From Planctomycetaceae bacterium (GTDB lineage: Bacteria > Planctomycetota > Planctomycetia > Pirellulales > Pirellulaceae), in assembly GCA_002862205.1 (NCBI GenBank), contig PKCN01000271.1, positions 54,788 through 118,787 of the forward strand: a stretch of 64,000 nt of DNA, written 5' to 3'. This document shows, one piece after another, positions 45,939 to 54,265 of the stretch. A program made the translations under genes and the position numbers. The notes beneath the pieces are model-generated. The model was given only the letters and a program-made list of their open reading frames with translations. It searched no databases and was not told the origin of the DNA. The stretch's first letter is position 1, and the number at the start of each line of letters is the position of its first letter.

Positions 45939-46029
45939 CAGGCTCGTTCGACCTTTTTTCAGTCGCTACCCGTTCATTCAGTTGGGACTTTAGGAAGCTC
46001 CACCGGAGCGAATTCAAAAACAGACGTCA

Positions 46030-47628
46030 TCAATTCGCAGGCACATCCTTTTCTGGCCGCGATTTTTCGGAGATGATTCGATTGATGGCATTGAGCATCG
46101 CAAGAATCGTACTTTCCACGCTGTCGGTACTCACACCGACTCCCCGATAAGTACGCCCTTGGTGTTCAACCTCAAGATTCACCTCACCAATGGCATCGCG
46201 TCCAAGCGTAGCACTTCGAACACGAAAATCTTTACAAACCACCTGAATTCCTGTGATCTTCTCGACGGCCCAGAAAGCTGCATCAATCGGTCCATCGCCC
46301 AATTCGATACATTCAGTTGCCTCAGAATCGCCGCAACTCAAGGTCAACTCAACGTGTGGCTCACGTGACTTACCACTGGTGACAACATAATCAACCAGTG
46401 TCCACTGCTCATCAACACTCCCACTGATTTGCTGCTGCACCAGTGCAATGATGTCTCCATCATAGATCTCTTTCTTTTTGTCAGCCAACAACTTGAACTG
46501 CTCAAAAACAATCTGCAACTGCTCACCAGTCAAAGTAAAACCAAGCGTTTTTGCCCGATCGGCCAATGCTGCTCTGCCGCTGTGTTTACCGAGAACGAGG
46601 TCTGTCTTGGAGAACCCAACCTCCTCAGGGGACATAATCTCATACGTACTGCGTTCTTTCAGCATTCCATCCTGGTGAATTCCTGATTCATGCGCAAACG
46701 CGTTCCGCCCCACAATTGCCTTGTTCCTCTGCACCTGAATTCCCGTGGTCTTACTCACCAAGCGACTTGCCGGAACCAGACGCTTTGAATCGATATTCGT
46801 AGCACAGTGGTAAAAATCGCTTCTTGTCTGAAGCGCCATCACCACCTCCTCCAATGCAGCGTTGCCTGCCCTTTCCCCGATTCCATTGATGGTGCATTCG
46901 ATCTGGCCCGCACCAGCGGCAACGGCAGCCAGGCTATTACCAACAGCCATGCCCAGATCGTCGTGACAGTGCGTACTCACAACCGCATCCCCGATATTTG
47001 GCACGCGTTCCTGCAACATCCTGAAACGGTCGTATATTTCGCTGGGTGTCGCGTAACCAACGGTGTCAGGAATGTTCACGGTTTTCGCCCCTGCGTCGAT
47101 GGCTGCCTCAACAACCCGACACAAGAAGTCGTACTCAGTACGACAGGCATCCTCAGGTGAAAACTCAACATCATCACAATAGCTCACCGCCCGTTTCACT
47201 CCAGCAACGGCCCGCTCAACGATTTCATCCGGACTCATTCTCAACTTGAACTCACGGTGAATCGCACTGGTCGCCAAAAACACATGAATACGTGAACTGG
47301 GTGCATACTTGACGGCCTCCCACGCTGCGTCGATGTCTTTATCACTGCAGCGAGCCAAGCCACAAATGGTGGATCCCCTGATGGTCTGGGCTATCTGCTT
47401 GACCGCCTCAAAATCTCCGGGCGACGCAATGGGAAACCCCGCCTCAATGACATCGACACCCATATCCGCCAATACCTGCGCCACTTCCAGCTTTTCCGTA
47501 AGATTCATGCTCGCTCCGGGTGACTGTTCGCCATCGCGGAGTGTGGTATCAAAAATACGAATCATCCGTGGCTCGGACTGACCGGTTTCATCGCTATTGG
47601 CTGCATGGGCCGGATTCGGATGCGACAT
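46030..47628 (-). CDS. leuA: 2-isopropylmalate synthase
   Basis: Condenses acetyl-CoA and 2-oxoisovalerate, the first step of leucine synthesis. 532 residues: TLRDGEQSPGASM at ~29-41 (metal and substrate site), HCHDDLGMAVGNSLAAV, NGIGERAGNAALEEVVMAL, a linker, and the C-terminal LeuA dimer/regulatory domain (~390-520) that binds leucine for feedback inhibition. ATG at 47628. Upstream lies a complete attenuation leader (promoter 47821-47850, leader peptide 47755-47814, terminator 47674-47707), so expression should respond to charged tRNA-Leu. Confidence 0.96.
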   Translation of the reverse strand: MSHPNPAHAANSDETGQSEPRMIRIFDTTLRDGEQSPGASMNLTEKLEVAQVLADMGVDVIEAGFPIASPGDFEAVKQIAQTIRGSTICGLARCSDKDIDAAWEAVKYAPSSRIHVFLATSAIHREFKLRMSPDEIVERAVAGVKRAVSYCDDVEFSPEDACRTEYDFLCRVVEAAIDAGAKTVNIPDTVGYATPSEIYDRFRMLQERVPNIGDAVVSTHCHDDLGMAVGNSLAAVAAGAGQIECTINGIGERAGNAALEEVVMALQTRSDFYHCATNIDSKRLVPASRLVSKTTGIQVQRNKAIVGRNAFAHESGIHQDGMLKERSTYEIMSPEEVGFSKTDLVLGKHSGRAALADRAKTLGFTLTGEQLQIVFEQFKLLADKKKEIYDGDIIALVQQQISGSVDEQWTLVDYVVTSGKSREPHVELTLSCGDSEATECIELGDGPIDAAFWAVEKITGIQVVCKDFRVRSATLGRDAIGEVNLEVEHQGRTYRGVGVSTDSVESTILAMLNAINRIISEKSRPEKDVPAN

Positions 47629-47673
47629 TTCTGGTGTTACCTTTGAACAGTTATTTGTTAGCCAGCGACAAGA

Positions 47674-47707
47674 ACAAAAAAACCCGAGTCGCCGGGCGAC
47701 TCGGGTT
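47674..47707 (-). terminator. Attenuator terminator upstream of leuA
   Basis: On the minus-strand transcript a perfect 12-bp stem AACCCGAGUCGC / GCGACUCGGGUU with a 3-nt loop (47681-47707) runs into seven U. It lies between the leader peptide and leuA. The 5' arm CGAACCC (47703-47709) can instead pair with GGGUUUG at 47745-47751 right after the leader stop, giving a 7-bp competing antiterminator with one G-U pair. Confidence 0.9.
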
Positions 47708-47754
47708 CGTTGTCTTGTCGTACGAAAGACCTTAACGGTCCATTCAAACCCTCA

Positions 47755-47814
47755 TCATCCGCCTGTCTGGCGCACGGCTAGTAGTAGCAATTGGGTAAGG
47801 GTCGTGTTACGCAT
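47755..47814 (-). CDS. leuL: Leucine-rich leader peptide of the leuA attenuator
   Basis: A 19-codon frame, ATG 47814 to TGA 47755, encodes MRNTTLTQLLLLAVRQTGG with four consecutive leucine codons, UUG CUA CUA CUA; CUA was also noted as a control codon in enterobacterial leu leaders. Stalling here when leucyl-tRNA is scarce would free the segment just after the stop to form the antiterminator. The ATG lies only 6 nt after the predicted -10 element, so the transcript is probably leaderless at this peptide. Confidence 0.82.
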   Translation of the reverse strand: MRNTTLTQLLLLAVRQTGG

Positions 47815-47820
47815 AACCCC

Positions 47821-47850
47821 ATGTTAGGCAAGAGAGTGCATCAGCGTCAA
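47821..47850 (-). promoter_or_regulatory. Predicted housekeeping promoter of the leuA leader
   Basis: Read on the minus strand: -35 TTGACG (47845-47850), an 18-bp spacer, and -10 TAACAT (47821-47826). Transcription would start at or within one or two bases of the leader ATG at 47814. Confidence 0.65.
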
Positions 47851-48011
47851 CGGTTCATCCGTTTTTTTCCCAAAGCATCAACTTCCGAGCTGCAAAAAAG
47901 GATCAAACCAGGCCCTTGCCGTGTCGGCGGGCAGCGTCGATGCCTGTCGGCACTGAATCGCGTTTTGCTGCACCCCCAGACAGTGTTTTGGAAAACCCTA
48001 TCCAGCCCGAA

Positions 48012-49091
48012 TCAGGCTGCCGCCTTGGGTATTTCCTTGCCCTGCAACTGATAGACATATCTCAGCACTTCCGCGACCGCTTGATAATGATCTGCAGGAA
48101 TGATGTCCCCAACATCAACGGTTTTGTACAAGATCTGTGCCAATGGTTTGCGTTCAACAACGGGTATTCCATTTTCGAGGGCCAGGCGTCTGATTTTCTG
48201 AGCCAATACCCCTGCTCCTTTGGCGACCACAATCGGCGCGGGCATTGACAACGGATCATATTGAATCGCGATTGCCAACTCCGTGGGATTACTGACAACC
48301 ACATCAGCGTTGGGAACTTCACTTTCAGCACGTTGCATCATCAATTGCCGCTGCACCATTCGCCGCCTTGCCGCTACTTGTGGGTCACCTTCGGTTTCTT
48401 TCAATTCGTCACGAACCTCCTGGTCCGTCATCATCAAATCCTGTTCATGCTTCCACTTTTGAAAAGCAAATTCGAGGATTGCCAGAATGATTAGAGATAA
48501 ACCGATCCAAACACAGGTTCCAAGCAGACATTCAAATAAACTCGAAGCAATCTGGGGGACACTCAACTCGGACAACTGCAGAATCGAATCGCTGTAATAC
48601 CTAACTGCGAAGAAGGCAACGACGGTAATGACCATAACTTTGAACAAACCAAACCCCAATCTTGCCACCCCTTGAAGTGAGACAATTTTCTTCACTCCAG
48701 AAATTGGGCTGATGTGACTCAGCTTGGGCACAATTTTCTTGGTGCTGAAAACAATTCCCGTCTGGGTCACATTGACCAGCACGCCCGCTATCAGCATTGC
48801 GAGTAAAAGAGGCACTGCTGCCAGTGCCAAACGCCCTGCATAACCCAACAGCCAGTTGGCTGCATCATTTGTTTCGAGAGACTCCATGCGTGGCATCGAC
48901 AAGGCATCAACGAGAGCTGCAGCAAGATGCTCGGCCGCTGGCGGCCCAAACATCCACAACGTTCCAACGGCTGCGAGCAGCATCCCGGCGGACGTCAAAT
49001 CCTGACTACGAACGACTTGGCCCTCTTCACGGGCCTGACGTCTTCGTCGTTCGCTTGCTGAATGCTTTTTATCGCCACTGGAATCAGCCAT
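48012..49091 (-). CDS. flhB: Flagellar type III export protein FlhB
   Basis: Export-gate component that switches substrate class. 359 residues with four membrane segments in the first ~215 residues and a cytoplasmic C-terminal domain. The autocleavage site reads SNPTELAIAIQYDP; the canonical motif is NPTH, so His is replaced by Glu while the cleaving Asn-Pro pair remains. The N-terminal basic KKHSASERRRRQAREEGQV is typical. ATG at 49091, 29 bp after fliR. Last gene of the fliP-fliQ-fliR-flhB run. Confidence 0.95.
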   Translation of the reverse strand: MADSSGDKKHSASERRRRQAREEGQVVRSQDLTSAGMLLAAVGTLWMFGPPAAEHLAAALVDALSMPRMESLETNDAANWLLGYAGRLALAAVPLLLAMLIAGVLVNVTQTGIVFSTKKIVPKLSHISPISGVKKIVSLQGVARLGFGLFKVMVITVVAFFAVRYYSDSILQLSELSVPQIASSLFECLLGTCVWIGLSLIILAILEFAFQKWKHEQDLMMTDQEVRDELKETEGDPQVAARRRMVQRQLMMQRAESEVPNADVVVSNPTELAIAIQYDPLSMPAPIVVAKGAGVLAQKIRRLALENGIPVVERKPLAQILYKTVDVGDIIPADHYQAVAEVLRYVYQLQGKEIPKAAA

Positions 49092-49120
49092 TTGCGATTA
49101 CCTCTTAGCTTGATTCATGG

Positions 49121-49900
49121 CTACCAAAGACGTCCCAATTTCTCAGCGACTTCCGCCAGTTCACTTTGAAACACAAGTCCCACGGATCCAATGGTGACGC
49201 TCAAAATCACCAACATCGCCAAAGCATTGATGCTCAACCCGATTGCCAATACGTTAATTTGCGGCAAGGTGCGACTGATCAGTCCGGTAACAAGGTTGCT
49301 CAGCAACAACGCTGCAATGACGGGTGCAGCAATCCGAACTCCTGACGCCATTCCTGCTGACAATTGGCCGATCACCAAATCCATCATCGATTCATGGAAC
49401 TCGACGTTTCCTGCGGGAACTGCGTGAAAACTCTCAAGTAACACTCCCAATAAAATCCGGTGACCGCCCACCAGTAACATCACAGCGGTTACTAACAATC
49501 CCACTAAACGGGCAACCGACGGCATGCTGCTTGAAGTGGTTGGATCCACCGCATCACCCAATTGCATGCCACCCGTGCTGGTAATCATCTCGCCACCCAT
49601 CTGCAATCCCGTGATGATCAACTGCACAGTAGCGCCAATCAACAAGCCGATCAAACCCTCTCTCGCAATCGCAATCGTAAGTTCAATGAGGTTATCAATT
49701 TGCGGAAGGTCTTGAACCGGGGTTTCGCTGGCAACGGGAGGAAGCACCAAGGCTGTTAATGTAATCGCCAAAAAGGCACGCACGCGTTTTGGCACACCCA
49801 CACCAACGGACGGCATGGACATCAATAACGTGCTCATGCGTGTCATGACCAACACGCCAAGTACGAGATGCTCCATCAGCCAAGTGGTCAGCATCTCCAT
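49121..49900 (-). CDS. fliR: Flagellar type III export protein FliR
   Basis: Part of the FliP5-Q4-R1 export channel. 259 residues with about six hydrophobic segments; RMSTLLMSMPSVGVGVPKRVR and ARLVGLLVTAVMLLVGGHRILLG fit the family, as does GLISRTLPQINVLAIGLSI. ATG 49900 overlaps the fliQ stop by one base (TGATG), so translation is coupled. Confidence 0.93.
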   Translation of the reverse strand: MEMLTTWLMEHLVLGVLVMTRMSTLLMSMPSVGVGVPKRVRAFLAITLTALVLPPVASETPVQDLPQIDNLIELTIAIAREGLIGLLIGATVQLIITGLQMGGEMITSTGGMQLGDAVDPTTSSSMPSVARLVGLLVTAVMLLVGGHRILLGVLLESFHAVPAGNVEFHESMMDLVIGQLSAGMASGVRIAAPVIAALLLSNLVTGLISRTLPQINVLAIGLSINALAMLVILSVTIGSVGLVFQSELAEVAEKLGRLW

Positions 49901-50163
49901 CAGGGTGAACCCGCATTCTCAAAAACGACTCTCGTGAAATCCACCATTCTTGTCAGCAACCAGGGAAGACAGATCACCAGCACTGCAGCCATCGCCAGTA
50001 TTTTTGGAACGAATGCAACGGTCTGATCCTGAACTTGGGTCAATGCCTGCAGCAGTCCGACCAACAAACCTGCAGCCATGCCAACGAGGAGAACCGGAGC
50101 AGCAATAATTACCGCTGACATGAGAGTTTCACGACATAAATCAACCGCTGTTGCTGCGTCCAT
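49900..50163 (-). CDS. fliQ: Flagellar type III export protein FliQ
   Basis: 87 residues with two membrane segments (LMSAVIIAAPVLLVGMAAGLLVGLLQ and ILAMAAVLVICLPWLLTRM), the normal FliQ layout, with ALTQVQDQTVAFVPKI in the loop. I start at ATG 50163, 16 bp after the fliP stop; a TTG at 50196 would overlap fliP and add 11 residues. Confidence 0.94.
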   Translation of the reverse strand: MDAATAVDLCRETLMSAVIIAAPVLLVGMAAGLLVGLLQALTQVQDQTVAFVPKILAMAAVLVICLPWLLTRMVDFTRVVFENAGSP

Positions 50164-50179
50164 CAATCCTTTGACTCCG

Positions 50180-51082
50180 TCAAACCATGGTCCCAAAACT
50201 GTCCATCAACATTTGCACAACCAAACGCCACCCATCAACCAAAACAAAGAGCAGCAATTTGAACGGTAAGGAGATGACCTGTGGTGGTAGCATCAACATA
50301 CCCATCGAAATCGTTACACTCGCAACCACAAGGTCGACAATCAGAAACGGAAGATAAATCTGAAAACCCATCAGAAACGCTGTCTTCAATTCGCTCAGAA
50401 TGTACGCCGGAAGCAACACCCTGAGAGGCACATCTTCAAAACTGCTGGGCAATGGTCCATCAGGATCCATGTACTGGTAAAAAAGATGCACATCGTCGTG
50501 ATTCCCTGCGACGTCGATCTGACGGGACATGAACTCCCGAATGGGGATCGAGCCAGCTTCATAGGCCTCCTCCATCGTCATCGAGACCTCAGGATCTGTA
50601 TACGGTTTGATCGCGTCGCTATAGACGCGGGACCACACTGGTGACATCACAAACAATGTCATGAAAAGCGCAATGCTTGTCATCACCTGACTTGGTGGTA
50701 ACGACTGCAAACCAATGGCCTGCCTTAACAAACCCAACACAATGATGATTCGGACATAGCAGGTCGTCATCAGCAGAACCGCAGGTGCCAAACTCAGCAC
50801 CGTCAACAGCAACAGCACCTGTAGACTGCTGCTGAGCCCCTCAGGACTCGTCCACGACTCAGGCCCTCCGCCCAATCCCTCCAAAGGAGTATTCTCAAGG
50901 CCGGGAAGAGAAGTGCCACTTCTCGATAAAATCGTCGGGGCCTGCCCGCTCAACAATCCCTGCTGCGTTTCTGAAATCTGACCCATCGGAACTCCCTGCG
51001 CAAGCGCGCACGTCGTCCCGGTCAGCAACAAGCAAAGAACCATTCGAATTAAAAACAGACCGTTCAACCGCGTTCGCTCCAT
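50180..51082 (-). CDS. fliP: Flagellar type III export protein FliP
   Basis: Core of the export channel. 300 residues with an N-terminal signal peptide (FLIRMVLCLLLTGTTCALAQ), then a ~50-residue linker and four membrane segments; LLLLTVLSLAPAVLLMTTCY, RIIIVLGLLRQAIGLQSLPP and FLIVDLVVASVTISMGMLMLPP are the FliP signature stretches. ATG 51082. fliO, fliM and fliN, often upstream, are absent; upstream is the cytochrome-oxidase maturation operon on the same strand, 113 bp away. Confidence 0.96.
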   Translation of the reverse strand: MERTRLNGLFLIRMVLCLLLTGTTCALAQGVPMGQISETQQGLLSGQAPTILSRSGTSLPGLENTPLEGLGGGPESWTSPEGLSSSLQVLLLLTVLSLAPAVLLMTTCYVRIIIVLGLLRQAIGLQSLPPSQVMTSIALFMTLFVMSPVWSRVYSDAIKPYTDPEVSMTMEEAYEAGSIPIREFMSRQIDVAGNHDDVHLFYQYMDPDGPLPSSFEDVPLRVLLPAYILSELKTAFLMGFQIYLPFLIVDLVVASVTISMGMLMLPPQVISLPFKLLLFVLVDGWRLVVQMLMDSFGTMV

Positions 51083-51195
51083 CGAGTCAGGTAGACGACT
51101 ACGAAGGAGACTAGGGAATCGCGAGAATCGAGCGGAAGGCGGATTTCGGCAATAAGTTAGAGAAACTTGAGGCGAAATCGAAAATCAAGTCAAAT

Positions 51196-51657
51196 TCAGC
51201 CGTAAAACTGATAGAGCATCAGATACACAAGCACCCCGGTGACCGAAACATACATCCAGGCCGGAAATGCAAATCGAACCAAACGCTTGTGCTCAGCGAT
51301 GCGCCCCTTCATCGCCAGGAAGACGGCCCGCAACGCAAGAACAGGGACAATGATTGCTAGCATGAGGTGGGTGATCAGGATCCCATAGTAGGTGTATCGA
51401 GCTGCCAACGGGGCAACCTCGGTATCCGTCGGGAACTTGTTATTGAACTTACCAATGGTCATGTAGAGCGACAGTTTATGCAGCAAGTACATGAGCAGAA
51501 AGACCGCGCTGACACCGAGCGCCGAGAGCATCATGGTCTTGTGACGCCGTGCCTTACCCTGCCGAATGCTCACCAAGCCCATCAGCAGCAATACGGTAGC
51601 TATCAAATTCAATGCAGCAGTCAGGTGCGGTAAATTGCTGGCCAGAAAGTCCCACAT
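51196..51657 (-). CDS. DUF420 membrane protein, cytochrome-oxidase assembly type
   Basis: 153 residues with four membrane segments and conserved His in YLLHKLSLYM, LITHLMLAI and EHKRLVRFAFPAWMYVSVTG, as in DUF420 proteins (CtaM in Bacillus/Staphylococcus needed for oxidase maturation). Its ATG overlaps the SCO gene stop by one base. Last gene of the maturation operon. Confidence 0.88.
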   Translation of the reverse strand: MWDFLASNLPHLTAALNLIATVLLLMGLVSIRQGKARRHKTMMLSALGVSAVFLLMYLLHKLSLYMTIGKFNNKFPTDTEVAPLAARYTYYGILITHLMLAIIVPVLALRAVFLAMKGRIAEHKRLVRFAFPAWMYVSVTGVLVYLMLYQFYG

Positions 51658-52337
51658 TATGACGATTCTCCGTTGATCATTTCTCGAATTTTCTCCTGCA
51701 ATTTTTTGAACTGCGTTTTGTCCGGCCAGTTGTAAAACCCTTCGATTTTTCCTTCAGGATCAACCAAAACAAATCGCTCGGTATGGAATTGTTTATTCAC
51801 AGGTTGCCGAAAAATTTCACCACCAACGCGGCGAATGTAGGTCAGATCACCCGTCATGAAAAGCCACTGTTCCGGGTCAGCACCAAATCTCGCAGCGTAC
51901 TCCGTCAACACCTCAGGTGTATCCGTTTCGGGATCTACCGAGATGGCAACGAACTTGACTCCCTCGCCTTCAAATGCGGCCTGCAGCTCTTTTAACTTCT
52001 GATTTTGCTGTACACAGATACTGGGGCAAGTACTGAAGAAGAAGCTGACCACGTAGGGCTGCCCCAGCAGTTGTTCACTTTTGACAAGTTGCCCACTTCT
52101 TTCGGTCAACTCGAATCTACTCAGCCATTCTTCATCCTCGGGCGGATGGCTTGGGTCGGGATTTTGAATCTCAGAAAGTGCATTGGGATCCCCTTGGATA
52201 TTGGGACCGTCATTACGAAACACAACATCATTGGGTCCCGGACGCTCCACGCCACCTGACCCGCGATAGGAGCGTACGAGTAGTCCTATTCCGACGCCTG
52301 CAAGCAGGATCAACGCAATATGCCAAGTAGTTCGCAT
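51657..52337 (-). CDS. SCO-family copper chaperone/thioredoxin-like protein
   Basis: 226 residues, anchored by an N-terminal membrane segment (WHIALILLAGVGIGLLVRSY). The copper site C-x3-C in FSTCPSICVQQNQ and the distal His in FHTERFVLVDPEG are both present, so copper delivery to the CuA site of cytochrome oxidase is likely. ATG 52337 follows the ABC permease stop by 10 bp. Confidence 0.93.
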   Translation of the reverse strand: MRTTWHIALILLAGVGIGLLVRSYRGSGGVERPGPNDVVFRNDGPNIQGDPNALSEIQNPDPSHPPEDEEWLSRFELTERSGQLVKSEQLLGQPYVVSFFFSTCPSICVQQNQKLKELQAAFEGEGVKFVAISVDPETDTPEVLTEYAARFGADPEQWLFMTGDLTYIRRVGGEIFRQPVNKQFHTERFVLVDPEGKIEGFYNWPDKTQFKKLQEKIREMINGESS

Positions 52338-52347
52338 CACTCAACCC

Positions 52348-53232
52348 TTAAACAATGACATCCACTTTGCGACTTCCTCTCATCAACTGCCATGCGACAG
52401 CCAGCGTCAGGCCTGCGGCCAAGACCGTAACAGTCCAACAAATGAGTGAGGAAGGCACGAAACCTGATCCAGAAAAATCGATCTCTGGAAAAACCAACCG
52501 CCGCATTTCCACCATGGAGTAACTCAGAGGATTGACACGCATGATAACACCGAGAATCCATTGACCGATACTTGCATCGGCTCCCAAAGCAGGAATTGGA
52601 AAGAAGGTACCACTCAACAGCCACATTGGCATTAACCCCAGCATCATGATCGCATGGAACCCCTGCGTACTTTCCATTGGCCATGCGACAATCATTCCCA
52701 GCCCACACATCGCCAAGGCGACCAGTGCCAATAGAACCAACAGCGGTATCACGGACCCACCGGGATCAGCCGTTCCAACCATCCAGACAAGTAACAGGAA
52801 GAACACAGCCTGAACCCAAGCGATGGCTGAGCCACCAAGCACTTTACCCACCAGCACCGGCCAGCGCCCAACTGGTGCAACCAGGACTGCCTGCATGAAC
52901 CCTTCTCGACGATCTTCGATCACTGAAATGGTGGAAAAGATAGCGGTGAAGAGAACGATCAAGGCCAATGTCCCGGGAAGGAAAAACTGCATGAAATTCA
53001 GTTCGCCAGCACTCTGAAAAGCCCCACTAAGACCTGTTCCAAACAATACCCAGAACAACAAAGGCTGCGCAACCGCTGCAGTGACCCGGTTCCTTTGACG
53101 AAAAAAACGAACCCACTCACGCTTTGCCAACATCCACGCGGCTGCCATTCCAGCCGAAAAATTACGGCTCGGAGTATCATCAGCGCGGTCTTCGGCTGGC
53201 AATTCTGAAACGGAGTCGGGCAAGGTACTCAT
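52348..53232 (-). CDS. ABC-2 type transporter permease
   Basis: 294 residues with six membrane segments. The N-terminal KREWVRFFRQRNRVTAAVAQPLLFWVLFG and the middle ISVIEDRREGFMQAVLVAPVGRWPVLVGKVLGG fit the ABC-2 export family. It is paired with the upstream ATPase (82 bp) and precedes the SCO gene. Its substrate is unknown; position inside a cytochrome-oxidase assembly operon suggests a role there, as seen in other planctomycete and Bacteroidetes operons. Confidence 0.88.
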   Translation of the reverse strand: MSTLPDSVSELPAEDRADDTPSRNFSAGMAAAWMLAKREWVRFFRQRNRVTAAVAQPLLFWVLFGTGLSGAFQSAGELNFMQFFLPGTLALIVLFTAIFSTISVIEDRREGFMQAVLVAPVGRWPVLVGKVLGGSAIAWVQAVFFLLLVWMVGTADPGGSVIPLLVLLALVALAMCGLGMIVAWPMESTQGFHAIMMLGLMPMWLLSGTFFPIPALGADASIGQWILGVIMRVNPLSYSMVEMRRLVFPEIDFSGSGFVPSSLICWTVTVLAAGLTLAVAWQLMRGSRKVDVIV

Positions 53233-53314
53233 TCGCTCAAATGCTTCCCTGTTACGAGTAGCCTTGGCTGATCGTGTTTTCTGTTTTCACGAATCCGGGT
53301 TATCAAAAGCCTCA

Positions 53315-54265
53315 TCAGTTAAATGCCTCTCCGGTTTTGGCAATGAAAACATCTTCCAAGCTCGGCCGTCCAATATTGATCGACTGTGCTTCGTCCCCGA
53401 GAGTTTCGACGAGAAGTGGGACGATTTTTGCTGGTGAATCGACTTCCAATCTTAATTGATGATGCACTCGTTGCGGCTCCAACCCGAGTCGGTCCCGAAG
53501 AATCGACTCAGCACGTGAAGCATCATCAGCCACGATTGTGATAACCCCCTCACCCATCTCCGCCCGTAACTCACCTGGAGATCCTTCTGCTATCACCGTT
53601 CCCTGTGACATGATTGCAATATCATCTGCCTTGTCAGCCTCTTCCAATAAATGAGTGGTCAATAGCACCGCTATGCCTTCGCCCGCCATCTCACGAATGG
53701 CGTCCCAGAGTTTCAATCGTGCTGAGGGATCCAACCCTGTGCTTGGCTCATCCAGCAACAGCAAACGTGGCCGATGCAGCATTCCTTTTGCAAGTTCCAC
53801 CCGCCGCTTCAATCCTCCGGAGAGTACCTGGCACCGGTCATCGCGACGATCCGTCAGATCCAACTGCTGCAATAATTCATCTCGACGGAGCCGCAACTCG
53901 GTGCCATGAATTCCGTAGAGCGCTCCTTGACAGGCGATGTTTTCATCAACTGTCAACTTCATATCCAGACTCGGAGATTGAAACACGATTCCAATTTGTT
54001 GGCGCACACGCAGTGGCTGCTCCCCACTTACAAAGCCACCGATGCGGACTTGCCCCTTCTGTACTGGCAAGAGCGTGCAAAGAATGCGAAACAGGGTTGT
54101 CTTCCCACTCCCGTTGGGTCCCAGTAACGCAAAAACCCGACCAGCCTTGATATCCATATCAATGCCGCAAAGTGCGGTGTGTTCACCATACTGGTGGTGC
54201 AGATTCCGCACCGTGCAGACGGTCTGCGGATCAGATTGCCCGCTATCGCTCACCTGCTCACTCAC
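53315..54265 (-). CDS. ABC transporter ATP-binding protein
   Basis: 316 residues of the drug-export (ABC-2/CcmA-like) ATPase class. Walker A LLGPNGSGKTTLFRIL, signature CQVLSGGLKRRVELAKGM, Walker B RLLLLDEPSTGLDPSARLKL, H-loop LLTTHLLEEADKAD. The start is GTG 54265, overlapping the ctaB stop as GTGA. The partner permease is next downstream. Confidence 0.93.
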   Translation of the reverse strand: MSEQVSDSGQSDPQTVCTVRNLHHQYGEHTALCGIDMDIKAGRVFALLGPNGSGKTTLFRILCTLLPVQKGQVRIGGFVSGEQPLRVRQQIGIVFQSPSLDMKLTVDENIACQGALYGIHGTELRLRRDELLQQLDLTDRRDDRCQVLSGGLKRRVELAKGMLHRPRLLLLDEPSTGLDPSARLKLWDAIREMAGEGIAVLLTTHLLEEADKADDIAIMSQGTVIAEGSPGELRAEMGEGVITIVADDASRAESILRDRLGLEPQRVHHQLRLEVDSPAKIVPLLVETLGDEAQSINIGRPSLEDVFIAKTGEAFN

